Notes: a model not told the origin generated them from the sequence alone. Positions 19,769 to 30,012 are shown, counted from the first letter of the stretch. The stretch: 64,000 nucleotides of DNA from Agapetus fuscipes (GCA_951799405.1 OX637332.1:29736832-29800831), one strand, 5' to 3'. Numbers and translations: made by a program.

Positions 19769-21539
19769 CATTCGCCCACTGGCAGCGTCGTTGGATCTTT
19801 GTATTGTTACGAATGCTTAAGTTCGTGCCTTCGTGTTTTTATGATTGTGTGTCTAGGTGAATCAATTGCTATATATATAAATATATATGTGTGAGTGCGT
19901 AGACGAAAGTGTTTGACACTTTGAACTGTTGGTAGTTCTGGTACTCACTAGAAACATCCATTCGAGAGGCGTCTCGTATGAACTGCAACACGCTAGATTA
20001 GGCCATTCGTCAAATGTAAATACGGGCGGTGCAGGTGGTTCTGTGAATGACCGTAATCCTTTGATACCCAAGCCGTAAAGCCGCCAATACAGAAGTGAAA
20101 GAGTGAACCATATGTTATCGAATTTGTTACAAATAAATTCAATTGCAATTTTAATAAAAGTGAACCCAAAATAAGTCGTAACGATATGGTAGATTTAACA
20201 TTGACTCTGGGTAAATGACGACGCAAACACTCATATATTTTTTACTCCCTGACGTGTGAGCGTACAATTTTTTTTTTTAAGCTAAAGGTACAAATAGTCA
20301 GTAATTATAAAACCACACGGTTGCTATTCAAGCGTCCGATTTTCCATCAGGGACGTTGAATTTTCATGAAAACATTTTAACACATTGCCGTTAGTTATTG
20401 GAAAAGATATTTGCATTTTGATTCTTTCATTTTGAAAATTTCCATATAAAATTACAATTCCAATTAAGAAAAAGTATTGTTTCATTGTATATTAATGATT
20501 TCACTGTTAATCTGGTTTCCACCTGTATAATTTATCAATTATTTAAATAAATTCAGAGATCTTATGTGAAATATTAGTTTTGATAAAATTGCTTTCATTT
20601 TAATGAAGAAACCTAGTTTTACTATTAATTTTATTTTTTTATTCAAATTTAATTATTTTACAGTAAGCATGTTTTTTTTCTTAGTACTCTTATGAAAACA
20701 AACAATCTTTTGCTCTAAAAAAAGTGAATAAATTTCAAATTTTAAAATTACAAAGTCAATTATACTTAAATAAATAAAAACATCTACAACAAAACGTATC
20801 TTACGACTGATCTAACTAAAAAGACAATACTAATTAAACGTGAACTAAATCTCATTCTTGCTAAGTTTTGTCTTCTCTAGAAGATTAATTTAATTTTTAT
20901 CCTGTGATTTCCAATATATCTCTAAAGTGCATCACACCATACAATTCTTTTTCACTCAGAAGTGTTTTTACCTTTCTGCTCTTTCGTTATTGAAAATCCT
21001 ACGATAATAAGATCATCAATTATTCAAAGGACTGAAGTCCTTTTGTTCACCTTAAGCAAGAAAGACTTATTGCATTTAGTTTATTAAAAAAAGTGAATCA
21101 TATTCTGCTGAAGTGCATCGAATCACTAAACAACTGCATTTACTAAATTTACCACCTGAACCAAACTAGACGAGTTCTAGACTTTTTAATTTGATACATA
21201 TTTACTTAAAGACCTGCATGTATTTGGTGTAAATTGTATGATCATTGAAAGTTCATCATATTATATCACAGCATTATTGGGATGAGAATATATCTCAGAA
21301 AACTGAACAGGGGAATAACGACTAATACGAGTACAAGCTTGACTCAAACAATCGTGACATTTGGATTCCTGATTGGACTTTTCATCCCTACAAATTAAAA
21401 AAAAATACATCGACAAGAGACATTGACAAATTTCTGAGTAGAAGAAAATCTGTGGATTGGCAGAACTCCAAGTACATTGGATTGATTGAAAATTGATCGG
21501 GGCTTATTAATTCGCCTCTTTGGGAACATTTTTTTTCTT
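19769..21539. other. Longest repeat-poor stretch
   Basis: No copy of A, B, C, E or LINE D in about 1.8 kb. It is AT-rich without a long ORF. Degenerate echoes of the downstream array (GAAGTGCATCGAATCACTAAA near 21110) appear toward the end. It may be host intron or intergenic DNA. Confidence 0.4.
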
Positions 21540-22394
21540 CAAACATTATCATCTTCTTGGATCACCTTGACTTTATTTAACATCAAAATCGAATCATTGG
21601 GTTTGTCAGGACTAAAAGTGTACCAATTGATCTATGGCAATTGCTAGGCACATCCATATCTGACTTAAAAGCATGACGCTAGTATTGAATCACTAAATAA
21701 AGTGGATTGGTCATTTGTTTGACATCGAAAGTGAATCAGTTTGATGGCTGTGAAGGTCTAACTCCATTTCAAAGGAAGATTTCATATCTTTTGGGCCACC
21801 AAATTGTGAAGTGCAGCGAATAGTTGATTTTGTCAAGACTCATAATCGATGTGTGGTAATTGCTAGTCACATCTTAATCTGATTTAAAAGCGTGACTCTA
21901 TTCTTGTATCACTAAATCAACTGCTCAAGCTCATCATCATGCATGACTTCAAAAGTGCATCAGTTTGATAGGTGTGAACTTCTAGCTCCGTTTCAAAGGT
22001 ACATTTCGTATTTTCATCCACCAAATTGTGAAGTGCTTCGAATCGTTAATTTTATCAACACCGAAATTCCATCAGTTGGTCATGAAGGTCTAGCTTCGTT
22101 TTAATGGATGATTTCGTATTTTTGAACCACCAAATTGTGAAGTGCATCGGATCGTTGGTTTCAGCACCTAAATTCCATCAGTTTGATGGTCTAACTTCGT
22201 TTCAAAGGTAGAATTTGTATTTTTCGACCACCAAATTTGGTAGTGCATCGAATCGTTGGTTTTATCGACACCAAAAATCCATCAGTTTGATGGCTATGAA
22301 GGTCTAACTCCGTTTCAAAGGTAGAATTTGTATTTTTTCGACCACCAAATTGTGAAGTGCAACGAATCGTTGGTTTTTTCGACACCGAAATCGC
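21540..22394. repeat. Degenerate tandem array, unit 104-112 bp
   Basis: The word ATCAGTTTGAT or its variants recurs with CAGT at 21737, 21961, 22073, 22179 and 22283 (spacing 224, 112, 106, 104). In each unit it is followed by GGTCTAACTCCGTTTCAAAGG, ACCACCAAATTGTGAAGTGC and CGAATCGTTGGTTTTATCGAC. The first spacing is twice the unit. The units are too diverged to be a young satellite. Confidence 0.8.
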
Positions 22395-22430
22395 AGTGGT
22401 CGATGCGCGTCATTCGCTAGACGCAGTTCG

Positions 22431-22618
22431 ATGTCTGTGTTTTTCTTTCGCCTGCACAACCTGCGTCGCGCCGAGCAAGGCAGACGCGGCCGGGGAGGCC
22501 GGGGGCGGGGGCGAGGCGGGGGACGCGCCCCGTTAACGCTGGCGCCCAGCCGCCTGTTCGAGCGGGCGCCGCTCCACCCCTCGGACAGCCTGGACGAGAT
22601 CGCCCAGAACATCCCGAG
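22431..22618 (+). CDS. Candidate host exon, Arg/Gly-rich then SRLFERAPLHPSDSLDEIAQ
   Basis: A sharply GC-rich block in AT-rich DNA. From 22431 the frame gives a short hydrophobic start, a low-complexity RG-rich run (about residues 17-34), then a normal-looking stretch ending near NIPR. In the second half nearly every codon ends in G or C, which suggests real coding bias. The frame meets CCGAG followed by GTAATAG at 22617-22625, a fair splice donor, so the in-frame TAA right after it need not be a true stop. The frame is open upstream of the ATG to at least 22386, so the 5' edge is undecided. I do not recognise the protein. GC richness also opens both minus-strand frames, which weakens the case. 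Confidence 0.4.
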
Positions 22619-22719
22619 GTAATAGAGACACACCATTTGTACCACATTTCATGAACTTGCTGTCTTATCTGTTTATTTGTTTAAATAAGAGTTTTAGGCT
22701 TACACGGCCGGCTGATGAT

Positions 22720-22917
22720 GCTGGAGTGATGATTTCCGGGATATGTTGCCGTGGTCTGTGGGAGCTGGAGCTTCCGGACGTTTCGCCCATTTCTACGATG
22801 GGCTTCTTCAGCGTGAAGTTTGATGAGGAAGATGACCTGGATGAGTACTGTGATGCAAGCGTGTACACTCGGGGTTTATATGTGGAAACTAAATACACTT
22901 TGCATACGAGTTTGTAG
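22720..22917 (-). mobile_element. Hairpin repeat (repeat I-like), copy in minus orientation
   Basis: On the minus strand: GTGTACACGCTTGCATCACAG, then CATCATCTTCC-type sequence, CTGAAGA, a 6 bp GCCCAT/ATGGGC hairpin, GAAACGTC and GGAAGCTCCAGCTCCCACAG. The same order is found on the plus strand at 23220-23392. Confidence 0.65.
22771..22818 (-). ncRNA. Hammerhead-like core
   Basis: Minus strand: CTGAAGA (22811-22805), hairpin GCCCAT/ATGGGC with an 8 nt loop, GAAA (22784-22781), palindromic ACGT and C as cleavage base (GUC). Flanks CTTCACG/CGGAAG can pair with one bulge. One extra A lies before stem II. Confidence 0.4.
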
Positions 22918-23009
22918 GGCTAGCAGCGACATCTGTGTATTTTTCGCAAGTGAAACTATGGGGTTTATCAGCAAACCATCTCTATCTACAAATTTGTTTG
23001 TCGTTTAAA

Positions 23010-23060
23010 AGTGGTAGTGTACACACACTTGCATCACAGTTCTCATCAAGATCATCTTCA
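23010..23060 (+). repeat. Partial hairpin repeat
   Basis: GTGTACACACACTTGCATCACAG and CTCATCAAGATCATCTTC, matching 22830-22880 in inverted orientation. It stops before the hairpin motif. Confidence 0.6.
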
Positions 23061-23067
23061 TCATAAA

Positions 23068-23215
23068 TATTTGATTAAAAAAATATTAATAAATCATTTT
23101 TAGAACACTTAAATGAAAAAACTTTGAAAAAATCCACTGTGAGTAGTGGATTAAAACAAAGTTTTTTCATTTAAGTGTTCTAAAAATTATTTATTAATAT
23201 TTTTTGAATCAAATA
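23068..23215. repeat. Long palindrome, arms about 65-70 bp
   Basis: AATATTTGATT...AAATCATTTTTAGAACACTT...AACTTTG...CCACT is mirrored on the other side of GTGAGT with few mismatches. It lies between the two inverted hairpin repeats. Confidence 0.85.
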
Positions 23216-23219
23216 TTTA

Positions 23220-23392
23220 AAATGGAATTCCACAATGTTTCACCAAAACAATTTGAAAAGTTATCTTCATCATCATACTTCAAGATGAAGAAGCCCATCG
23301 TAGAAATGGGCGAAACGTCCGAAAGCTCCAGCTCCCACAGACCACGGCAACAGATCCCGACAAACATCCCTCAAGCCTCTATTTGTTCCATT
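23220..23392 (+). mobile_element. Hairpin repeat (repeat I-like), plus orientation
   Basis: ATGAAGAAGCCCATCG, GAAATGGGCGAAACGTCCG and AGCTCCCACAGACCACGGCAAC, the inverted partner of 22720-22917. The core has ATGAAGA in place of CTGAAGA. Confidence 0.65.
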
Positions 23393-23399
23393 AATTATG

Positions 23400-23655
23400 G
23401 AGGTCGGTGTTATGGCCGAGAGGGCCAAGTGGGCTGATCATTCTAGCGTATTTGGAATAGAATAACGTTGGTTAGATCCCCGCTTGGGTCATTTGACCAT
23501 AACTTTGACCCTGGTTCAACAGATTTTATTGAGTAATTAATTCATTAAAATAAATAATAACGAATTATTTATTGATGATATTAATACCTGTTTCTGGCCA
23601 GGCAGAATAGCTTGGTGAATAGCTTTCCTCTTCATAAATCTATTCTAAAAAAACA
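23400..23655 (+). mobile_element. SINE E
   Basis: tRNA-like head GTCGGTGTTATGGCCGAG...GGCCAAGTGGGC with a long variable-arm spacing, B box GGTTAGATCCCCGC, then CATTTGACCATAACTTTGACC, GTTTCTGGCCAGGCAGAATAG and an A-rich end. Confidence 0.75.
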
Positions 23656-23708
23656 AGAGGATGTGAAATTTTAGAAATATATCGATACCTGACCGTCTAT
23701 ATATATAA

Positions 23709-23787
23709 AAACTGTCTCCTTCATCTTATCATACAGGGTAAGATTGAGGGGAGAAGATCTCAAGGACGCCGAAGGACATCATAATAC
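23709..23787 (+). mobile_element. LINE M fragment
   Basis: CTCCTTCATCTTATCATACAGG and GGGGAGAAGATCTCAAGGAC match the LINE M coding end at about 59800-59875 in inverted orientation (KIEGRRSQGRR frame). Confidence 0.65.
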
Positions 23788-24010
23788 CCTGTAACTCTTG
23801 CCGCAACTTCAAAGTGAAGCATTTTCTACAGCATGGGTGGTCAGCCGCATATCAACCTATAAGTCAAGGAACATACCTACATACACTACAAATTATATAT
23901 TTTTTTAAATCAATAAATAATAACACGTATGGCCATCAAAACTAAAACAGAAAACAAATTCCAATTTAATTTGATCATTGTAACTCAAACACCCATAAAA
24001 GTTTCAAGGT
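23788..24010 (-). mobile_element. LINE D 3' end: A plus 3' UTR
   Basis: Truncated A (tail missing) from CCCTGTAACTCTTGCC to AAGTCAAGGAAC. The UTR follows, with AAATCAATAAATAATAACACG, as in 50946-51030. Confidence 0.7.
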
Positions 24011-24371
24011 GGTTTTACAGTACAGTATTACGCATTACAACAAATAATTTATGTAGGAACCATAAAACGTTACGTGGCAATCGCTTTCATTATTAATGAG
24101 ATAATAGAGAGAGCCAAGGCACGGAGGCTTTCACAGCTGATTTGCTTAAACTATAATAATATATCCGAGTCATTTAGTACAATGAAGCGTGAATAATGCA
24201 TTTCTGTACGAGGCGAGCTCTCTGATTGCGCCCCTTGTAAGGCAAATAATTCAATCATCTGGAAGTTTAGTTTTCTCTGCACATAGAATAGCCTGGTTTC
24301 AGTTTTCATTCACATTTTTAACAATGTTTACTGCATACAAATTATGATGTCTGTAATATTTACTGTATATT
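24011..24371. other. Spacer, nothing recognised
   Basis: No supported feature. Confidence 0.4.
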
Positions 24372-24450
24372 CTATAATCTCAGTTGTAAAGATACATTAA
24401 GATTTATATTAAATGCATGCCCACAAACAGACACGTGTAAGTTCTTCCAT
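24372..24450 (-). mobile_element. Repeat A tail fragment
   Basis: TATAATCTCAGTTGTAAAG to CACGTGTAAGTTC. Confidence 0.7.
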
Positions 24451-24537
24451 CAAGGTTCGTCTAATATCCGAAAAGTTTCAGTACCTACCTGTTTAGTTAT
24501 TTTTTGTAAATATTATCTATTAACATTATGATAATTA

Positions 24538-24582
24538 ATCCGGTCGATAGCTCAACTGGTAGAGTGCTTGCATTCCATGCCG
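24538..24582 (+). mobile_element. SINE B head fragment
   Basis: Only CCGGTCGATAGCTCAACTGG and GTGCTTGCATTCCATGCCGAG. Confidence 0.7.
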
Positions 24583-24636
24583 AGTTTATTTCTCTACAAA
24601 AATATCAAAATCAATCAATATGACTTTCATATAACT

Positions 24637-24977
24637 TTTTTTTTTTTTAAGAAATCCTGTGCGGGAGACTCCCTAGATTCTAAAGACTCTAGGGGTCTAT
24701 GACACTTGTTGTAGTGCCGCAGAGGGGTACGAGTTTGGTCGTTGCTACAAAGCGCCAATACTCAAGCAAGACCCTAGTTGCTGTAAGGCTGGATTGACCT
24801 TTGGTGACCGGTCATTGGTAAAGGTTTTTATGAATTTTTCAACCCAGCGAAGAGCACATTCGAAATATAAATGGTATATTTTTGTGCTCCGCAGGGATCC
24901 ACATCCTTCCACAACAAATCCACAACCTTCCATTTACGAGTCCGAAGTGTTGCCACTACGGACTACGGACCGGTCCA
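24637..24977 (-). mobile_element. SINE C, full length with tail type 2
   Basis: Poly-T (3' poly-A) at 24637, then tail type 2 with AGATTCTAAAGACTCTAGG, the body, and the tRNA-like head ending at GGACCGGTCC. There is no 5S part here. Confidence 0.85.
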
Positions 24978-24984
24978 GTTATAT

Positions 24985-25240
24985 TCCTTGACTTATATGT
25001 AGGTTGGTATGAGGCTGACCACCCATACTGTAAAAAATGGTTCACTTTGCCAATGGCACCCCTGTTTCAGGGAATGTCGGCAAGAGTTGCAGGGCTTATG
25101 TTCATTTGAGGTTTGGATTTTATTTGTAAGTACACAATCAGCATTTGTAAGCGCGAAATACACGTGTTTGTTTGTGGGCATACATCTGAGAGCTTTGAAT
25201 GAATATATCCTTGCAACTTAGATTATAGATTATAGATTAG
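24985..25240 (+). mobile_element. Repeat A
   Basis: Full length with the CATACATCTGAGAGC variant and TTATAGATTATAGATTA tail. Confidence 0.85.
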
Positions 25241-26031
25241 TAATAATGAAGAGAATAATTGTATAAGAGAATGATTTCATTTAAATATTTCAAAAAATGA
25301 TTTTATTGTAGTTATAAATGCATGATAATTTTCTTTCGTTTTTTAATCCATCGGTAATTTATTAAATTCTGTAAATCTAATGTAAATTAAGCTTCTTTGA
25401 ATTTTTGTGTCAAGTTTTGGCATTTGGTGATTTGTTTCTAATTTCAATTTTTGTTTTTCTTTAAAAATTTGCAATATTAATTTTTTTGTGATATATTTAA
25501 ATATTATATTGTGTACAATAAAACTCATATTTCACATCTTGTTAAAAGCGAACATGTCGCTTGCAAATTGTACTTGACTTTATTTCTTTTGATGGGACAA
25601 CAACATAACATTGTTAGAGAGAGCACCTCAGGTTCATTATTAATACTTGTCAAAGAGGATTATTCCTGTGGGCACAAAATTCAATTATTGTCGTATCTTG
25701 TCGTTTCCTTTCTTCTGCTTTGTTTTTTTTTTTCAAAAAAGACTTTAAAAATAAGTCTGGCTGAAATTCCAATGACTCGAGTGTCCACTTGACACACTAG
25801 AGTACAAGGTTTGAGTATCTATCGGAATGAATATCAAAACGGCCTTAAATTTTTTTTTTTTTTTAAGATGAAAATATTCTCAAATCAAATATTTTTTTTA
25901 TATATTCAACGCAACTAAAATACACATTAATAATAATAATAATAAAAATTATAAATTGAAACAAAATGAATTTTCACAGTGTTAATACACAAACAATACA
26001 AAATATAATAATAATAATATAAGGATGATTT
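25241..26031. other. AT-rich stretch with a repeat I end
   Basis: 25970-26015 shows inverted repeat I end words (TTTTCACAGTGTTAATACAC). A 93-codon plus ORF (25511-25792) has a hydrophobic run near its end but no recognised motif, and I do not call it a gene. Confidence 0.4.
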
Positions 26032-26430
26032 ATTTGGTGAGCGCTGTTTTTGTGTGTATCACACCTCAAGAGCCCTCTGCGAGCTTGGTCATCGCTGTAG
26101 AAAGCGCCAATTCTCAAGCAAGACCCAGTTGTTGTAAGGTTGGACGGACCTTTCAGTGACCGGTTTTTGGTAAGGGTTTATGAATTTTTCAACTCAGCGA
26201 AGAGCACTTTCGACATATAAATGGTATATTTTGTGCTCCGCCGGGGTCCGAATCCACAACCTTCCATTTACGAGTCCGAAGTGTTGTCACTGGACTACGG
26301 ACCGGTCCAAGATGCCAACGACACGCGGTGTACCTGAGCGGTAACCCATCCAAGTACTATCCGCGCCCAATGTTGCTTAACTTCGGTGATCTATGGGAAC
26401 CGGTGCTTTCAACATGGTAACGTCGTTGAC
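26032..26430 (-). mobile_element. Compound SINE C with 5S rRNA head and tail type 1
   Basis: On the minus strand, in order: a 5S rRNA-like unit (26430-26314), linker ATCTTGG, the SINE C tRNA-like head (about 26310-26237), body, and tail type 1 ending near 26032. The same 5S/tRNA junction occurs at 63273-63281, so this is a family structure. 5S-headed SINEs are the SINE3 class. Confidence 0.85.
26314..26430 (-). rRNA. 5S rRNA-derived segment (SINE head, not a functional gene)
   Basis: 117 bp aligned end to end with insect-type 5S: a CAACGAC-like start, CACCGAAGTTAAGCAACATTGG, a CTTGGATGGGTTACCGCTCAGG-like C-box region, and CACCGCGTGTCGTTGGC at the end. It is fused to a SINE and is best read as an internal Pol III promoter donor. 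Confidence 0.85.
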
Positions 26431-26555
26431 CTGTGACTTCTATTCGATTAAGTGTGACTTCTTGCCGGGTTATACCCGTATGGTTTCGCATGTGGCGGTG
26501 GAACCTATTTATTTTTACAGGTAAAGGAGCCTGCCTTACGTTAACCACTTCAGTA
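26431..26555 (-). mobile_element. SINE B 3' part
   Basis: Runs from the eroded 3' end to ACTGAAGTGGTTAACG. It begins directly after the 5S segment. Confidence 0.65.
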
Positions 26556-26774
26556 TATTCAGGTTTATATCCTAGTTTTTTTTTTCACCTTCTGATCAGC
26601 TTGTTCGTAAAGAACTGACTGACAGTTTTCTTTTTTTATTTGAAAAGTCTGAAATTTTCTTGAAAAACGTTTTTTTCTTTCACGGTTTGAGTTTAATTTC
26701 TCGAGCGCTTTCAACGTAGTACTAGCAAGTCATTTTCAAGCGAACAACTTCTTTTGAAAATAACGTGTTGATTC
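26556..26774. other. Spacer with a CTCGAGCGCTTTC word
   Basis: 26690-26720 resembles 13772-13795. No other feature. Confidence 0.35.
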
Positions 26775-26910
26775 GTCGAAAGTGCGCCACTAAGCTACAC
26801 ATTTAGTGTAACTCTTTGCCACGTTTTACTCGAAGGAATCACATGTCGCAAATGGAAACTAATTTTTTTTACAGGTAAGGACCAGCAGGTAAGGAAGGCT
26901 TACGCCAGCT
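26775..26910 (-). mobile_element. SINE B 3' part, diverged
   Basis: GCCACTAAGCTACACATTTAGTG, GCCACGTTTTACTCGAAGG and TTTTTTACAGGTAAGG. Confidence 0.65.
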
Positions 26911-27644
26911 AAAGTCTGTGAAGAAATGAATCTCAAATCGTAGAGAAGAGATTTTGTTATTACTAGTTTATTTTTTCCCCCTTTTAATTGTCTGCAAATC
27001 TGCATAAATAAGATCGGTAAGTTCGATACAAGTGAAGCTTGAATCAATTTTTAGTTAATAAAATATACAGATGTATTGAGAATTGTGCATTTGAAAAGGT
27101 TCAAGGTGTTTTTTTATGGTCTTATCTAATGTGATGAAGAGGTAAACATACCTGTTTTACCGAATAAAAAAATGATTTCCTAACCAACACGCAGGAAGTA
27201 AAAAATCGGTGATTCCAGTAAATGGAAAATAAACTCGAGTACCAATGTAATTCCAGCATGAAAACCTGTAAAATTGATTTCAAACAATTTTGTTTGTTAT
27301 GATTTTTTTTTTTTTATGAAATGAAAGCAACGTGTGATAATTAAAAACTATTGTTTGCTTTTTTGAAGTTCACAAGAGCTTCCAATACGTAATTAATATT
27401 TTGAAATAAAGCGAAATAAAAATAACGAGCCTTAATTTGTAGAAATGCGTTTACTTTTATTAATTTACATTGTAAAATTTGATTAATATTTTTTTGAGTG
27501 TATTATTTTTTATTGTAAGTGAAAAATAACAAGTTTTAATGTTTTATATTTCCGTAAAGTGTTTGTTGTTTAAATTTTTTATTTTAATACTTATCTATCT
27601 GTACTTGAATTAAGTTTGTTTTTTTCCAAATTGTTATTTATTAT
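26911..27644. other. AT-rich unassigned stretch
   Basis: No ORF or repeat supported. Confidence 0.4.
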
Positions 27645-27895
27645 TTGTATTTCTTGACTTAAAGATTGGTATGAGGCTGACCCCCCATACTGTAAAAAAT
27701 GGCTCACTTTGCCAATGTCACCCCTGTGTCAGGGAAGGTCGTCAAAAGTTGTAGGGTTTATGTTCATTTGAGGTTTGGATTTTATTTGTAAGTACACATT
27801 CAGCATTTGTAAGCGCGAACTACACGTGTGTGTTTGTGGGCATGTATTTGAGAGCATTAAATGTTAATATATCTCTGCAACTATGATTAAAGATT
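27645..27895 (+). mobile_element. Repeat A
   Basis: Full length; TTTCTTGACTTAAAG start, AACTATGATTAAAGATTA end. Confidence 0.8.
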
Positions 27896-27984
27896 AATGT
27901 ATACATAGTTCAATCAATTAAGTTTGTTTAAAAAAAACCTGAAAAGCAGTAAGTTTTTTTTTGTTAAACTTCTTTTTTACACAT

Positions 27985-28470
27985 TAAACAATGAACTTAA
28001 ATTTACAATAATCTATAATCCTGAAATTCAAATTCCTGAAATGGCGTTTGAATGGGATATCCAGAGTCATAATAAAAAAAGAGCTTGTATGAAAACGGTT
28101 ATGACTCTGGATGCAATGAAAGAAGTATGAAAGGACCGAAAAAAATGGCGTTTGATCTATTAAGTTTTCAATGGTAATTTTTATATTAATATTTTGTAAA
28201 TTTTGTATTCTGTATTTTTTTAACTGTTTGCATTCCTTAACTTTTAGGTTGGTATGAGGCTGACCACCTTTATTGTAAAAAAAAATAGGTAACTTTTCTA
28301 ATGACATCGTTTCAGGGTAGGCAGGCAAGACTTTCAGTGTTTTTGTTTATTTGAGATTTGGTTTTTATCTTTGGGTAAGTGCGAACTTATGAACACGTGT
28401 CTGTTTATGGGCATGCATTAAATATTTATTTTAAATGTAATATATATTTGAAACTTAGATTATAAGTTAC
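27985..28470 (+). mobile_element. LINE D 3' end with its own repeat A
   Basis: 27985-28160 encodes the last part of LINE D polymerase (WDIQSHNKKRACMKTVMTLD, then a stop and RKKWRLIY). A short UTR and a diverged A copy from 28222 (CATTCCTTAACTTTTAGG) to about 28470 follow. Another copy showing that A is the LINE D 3' end. Confidence 0.8.
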
Positions 28471-28572
28471 TTCATTCAATGCACTTTTAACCCAGCAAAA
28501 CTATTTGCACTCGAAACGTAAATAAACATAAATTAGCTGTACGTTTTGAAATTGACAGAATTTTTTATGAAA

Positions 28573-28804
28573 TGACCGGTCCGTAGTTCAGTGGTAACAC
28601 TTCGGACTCTGAATGGAAGGTTGTGGGTTCGAATCCCGGCGGAGCACATAAAAAATACCATTTCTATTTTTAAATTTGCTCTTCCTGGGTTGAAGAATTC
28701 ATAAACGTGTACCAATAACCGGTCACCAAAGGTCCATCCAGCCTTACACCAACTGGGTCTTACTTGAGAATTGGCGCTTTGTAGTGACGACGACCAAACT
28801 CGTA
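28573..28804 (+). mobile_element. SINE C, no tail
   Basis: Head GGTCCGTAGTTCAGTGGTAAC with GGGTTCGAATCCCGGCGGAGC, spacer and body to CCAAACTCG. It abuts SINE B. Confidence 0.85.
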
Positions 28805-28806
28805 AA

Positions 28807-29061
28807 AAGGTCGATAGCTCAATTGGGAGAATGCTTGCATTCCATGCCGAAAGCCAGGGTTCGATCTCAAGGTTTGCTCAGCCTTCACAAGAAATAAGAA
28901 CCAGCCCACACGGGATCTGGGAAAACCCCGCTGAACTGAAAGTGGTTGGTGTGAGGCCGGCCCGTAAAAATAAATAGGTCCCGAATCGCCACATACGACC
29001 CCTGCGGGGATTACGCAGGCAAGAAGTTACACTACATGTGTAGCTTAGTTGCGTTTGCGTA
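28807..29061 (+). mobile_element. SINE B with internal deletion
   Basis: Head GGTCGATAGCTCAATTGGGAG, then a jump from GGTTCGATCTC to AAGGTTTGCTCAGCC; complete 3' end GTGTAGCTTAGTTGCG. Same deletion type as 152-379. Confidence 0.85.
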
Positions 29062-29359
29062 AATGTCCTACAACTGCACTGGGACAATTTGAAATAAAAA
29101 AGAAACACCTCTCGTGCTCATAATGAGTCTGCAGTCGAGAATTAAATACTAATACAACTACGGGGGAAATAAATTGCACGATTTAAAATACACCTTTTCT
29201 CATATAAATGGTGCAGGTGTCGCGAGTATGTAAGTACCTGCCACATGACTTAAGTTGGAATTCACATTTAATAATTCAAAGGTTTTACCTGGTGTGTCCC
29301 CCAGTGTTTGTTTGACTTATCTGTCATTCGATTAAAAGATGCCCTTTAAATGGAATTGT

Positions 29360-29574
29360 AAGAGCCCGGGCCAACATGCTGACCTGGGGATTTCTGGGAC
29401 GGGAGGACTCTACACTATGTGAGTGTGGAGCTCAGCAAACAATGGAGCACCTGCGGTGTTGTCCTTCCTGTCCGACAAGCTGCTCCATGGATGATCTCTT
29501 TGCGGGAAACCAAAGAGCTGTAGACATTGCTCGTTACTGGGCCAATACGGTGTGAAGCTGACACGAAGAAGAAG
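29360..29574 (+). pseudogene. Jockey-like LINE C-terminus, 5' truncated, 11 bp duplication
   Basis: Frame reads ...LCECGAQQTMEHLRCCPSC... and ends ARYWANTV at a TGA (29553-29555). C-x-C-G, then H and C-C, is the zinc-knuckle-like C-terminus usual in Jockey/R1-type polymerases. A (GAA)n tail follows. AATGGAATTGT flanks both sides (29349-29359, 29575-29585). Nearly identical to 43438-43640. Confidence 0.8.
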
Positions 29575-29585
29575 AATGGAATTGT

Positions 29586-29811
29586 CTCAAAAATCACATT
29601 CTAGACAATGTGAGAGTTGTTTTTAATACTTTAATGATCGATTTTCAGCTATTATAAGACACATTGATTCAGGATGTACATACAAAATTGCTTATGTTAA
29701 ATTAATTCTGTTGGAGATAAGACAAACAAGCACTTGGGTGAAGCTGTGTTACGTAAAGTTATATTTTAATTATAGTCTCTTAGTAATTACATACACTTAT
29801 GTGAGTACAAT
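29586..29811. other. Spacer, nothing recognised
   Basis: No supported feature. Confidence 0.4.
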
Positions 29812-30012
29812 CTATAATCTGAGCTGCAAATATATGTTGACTTTTAAGTTTCATATAACATGCATTCTAACAAGCTGACACGTATAAGTTTAGCTTACAC
29901 AAGCCGCATGTGGAGCTAAAACATAAAAACCCAATCTCAAATGATCATAAGTCCTGCAACTCTTGCCGTTCTTTCCTGAAACAGGGGTGGCATTGGGAAA
30001 GTGAACAATTTG
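29812..30012 (-). mobile_element. Repeat A, 5' truncated
   Basis: CTATAATCTGAGCTGCAAAT to CATTGGGAAAGTGAACAAT. Confidence 0.8.
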
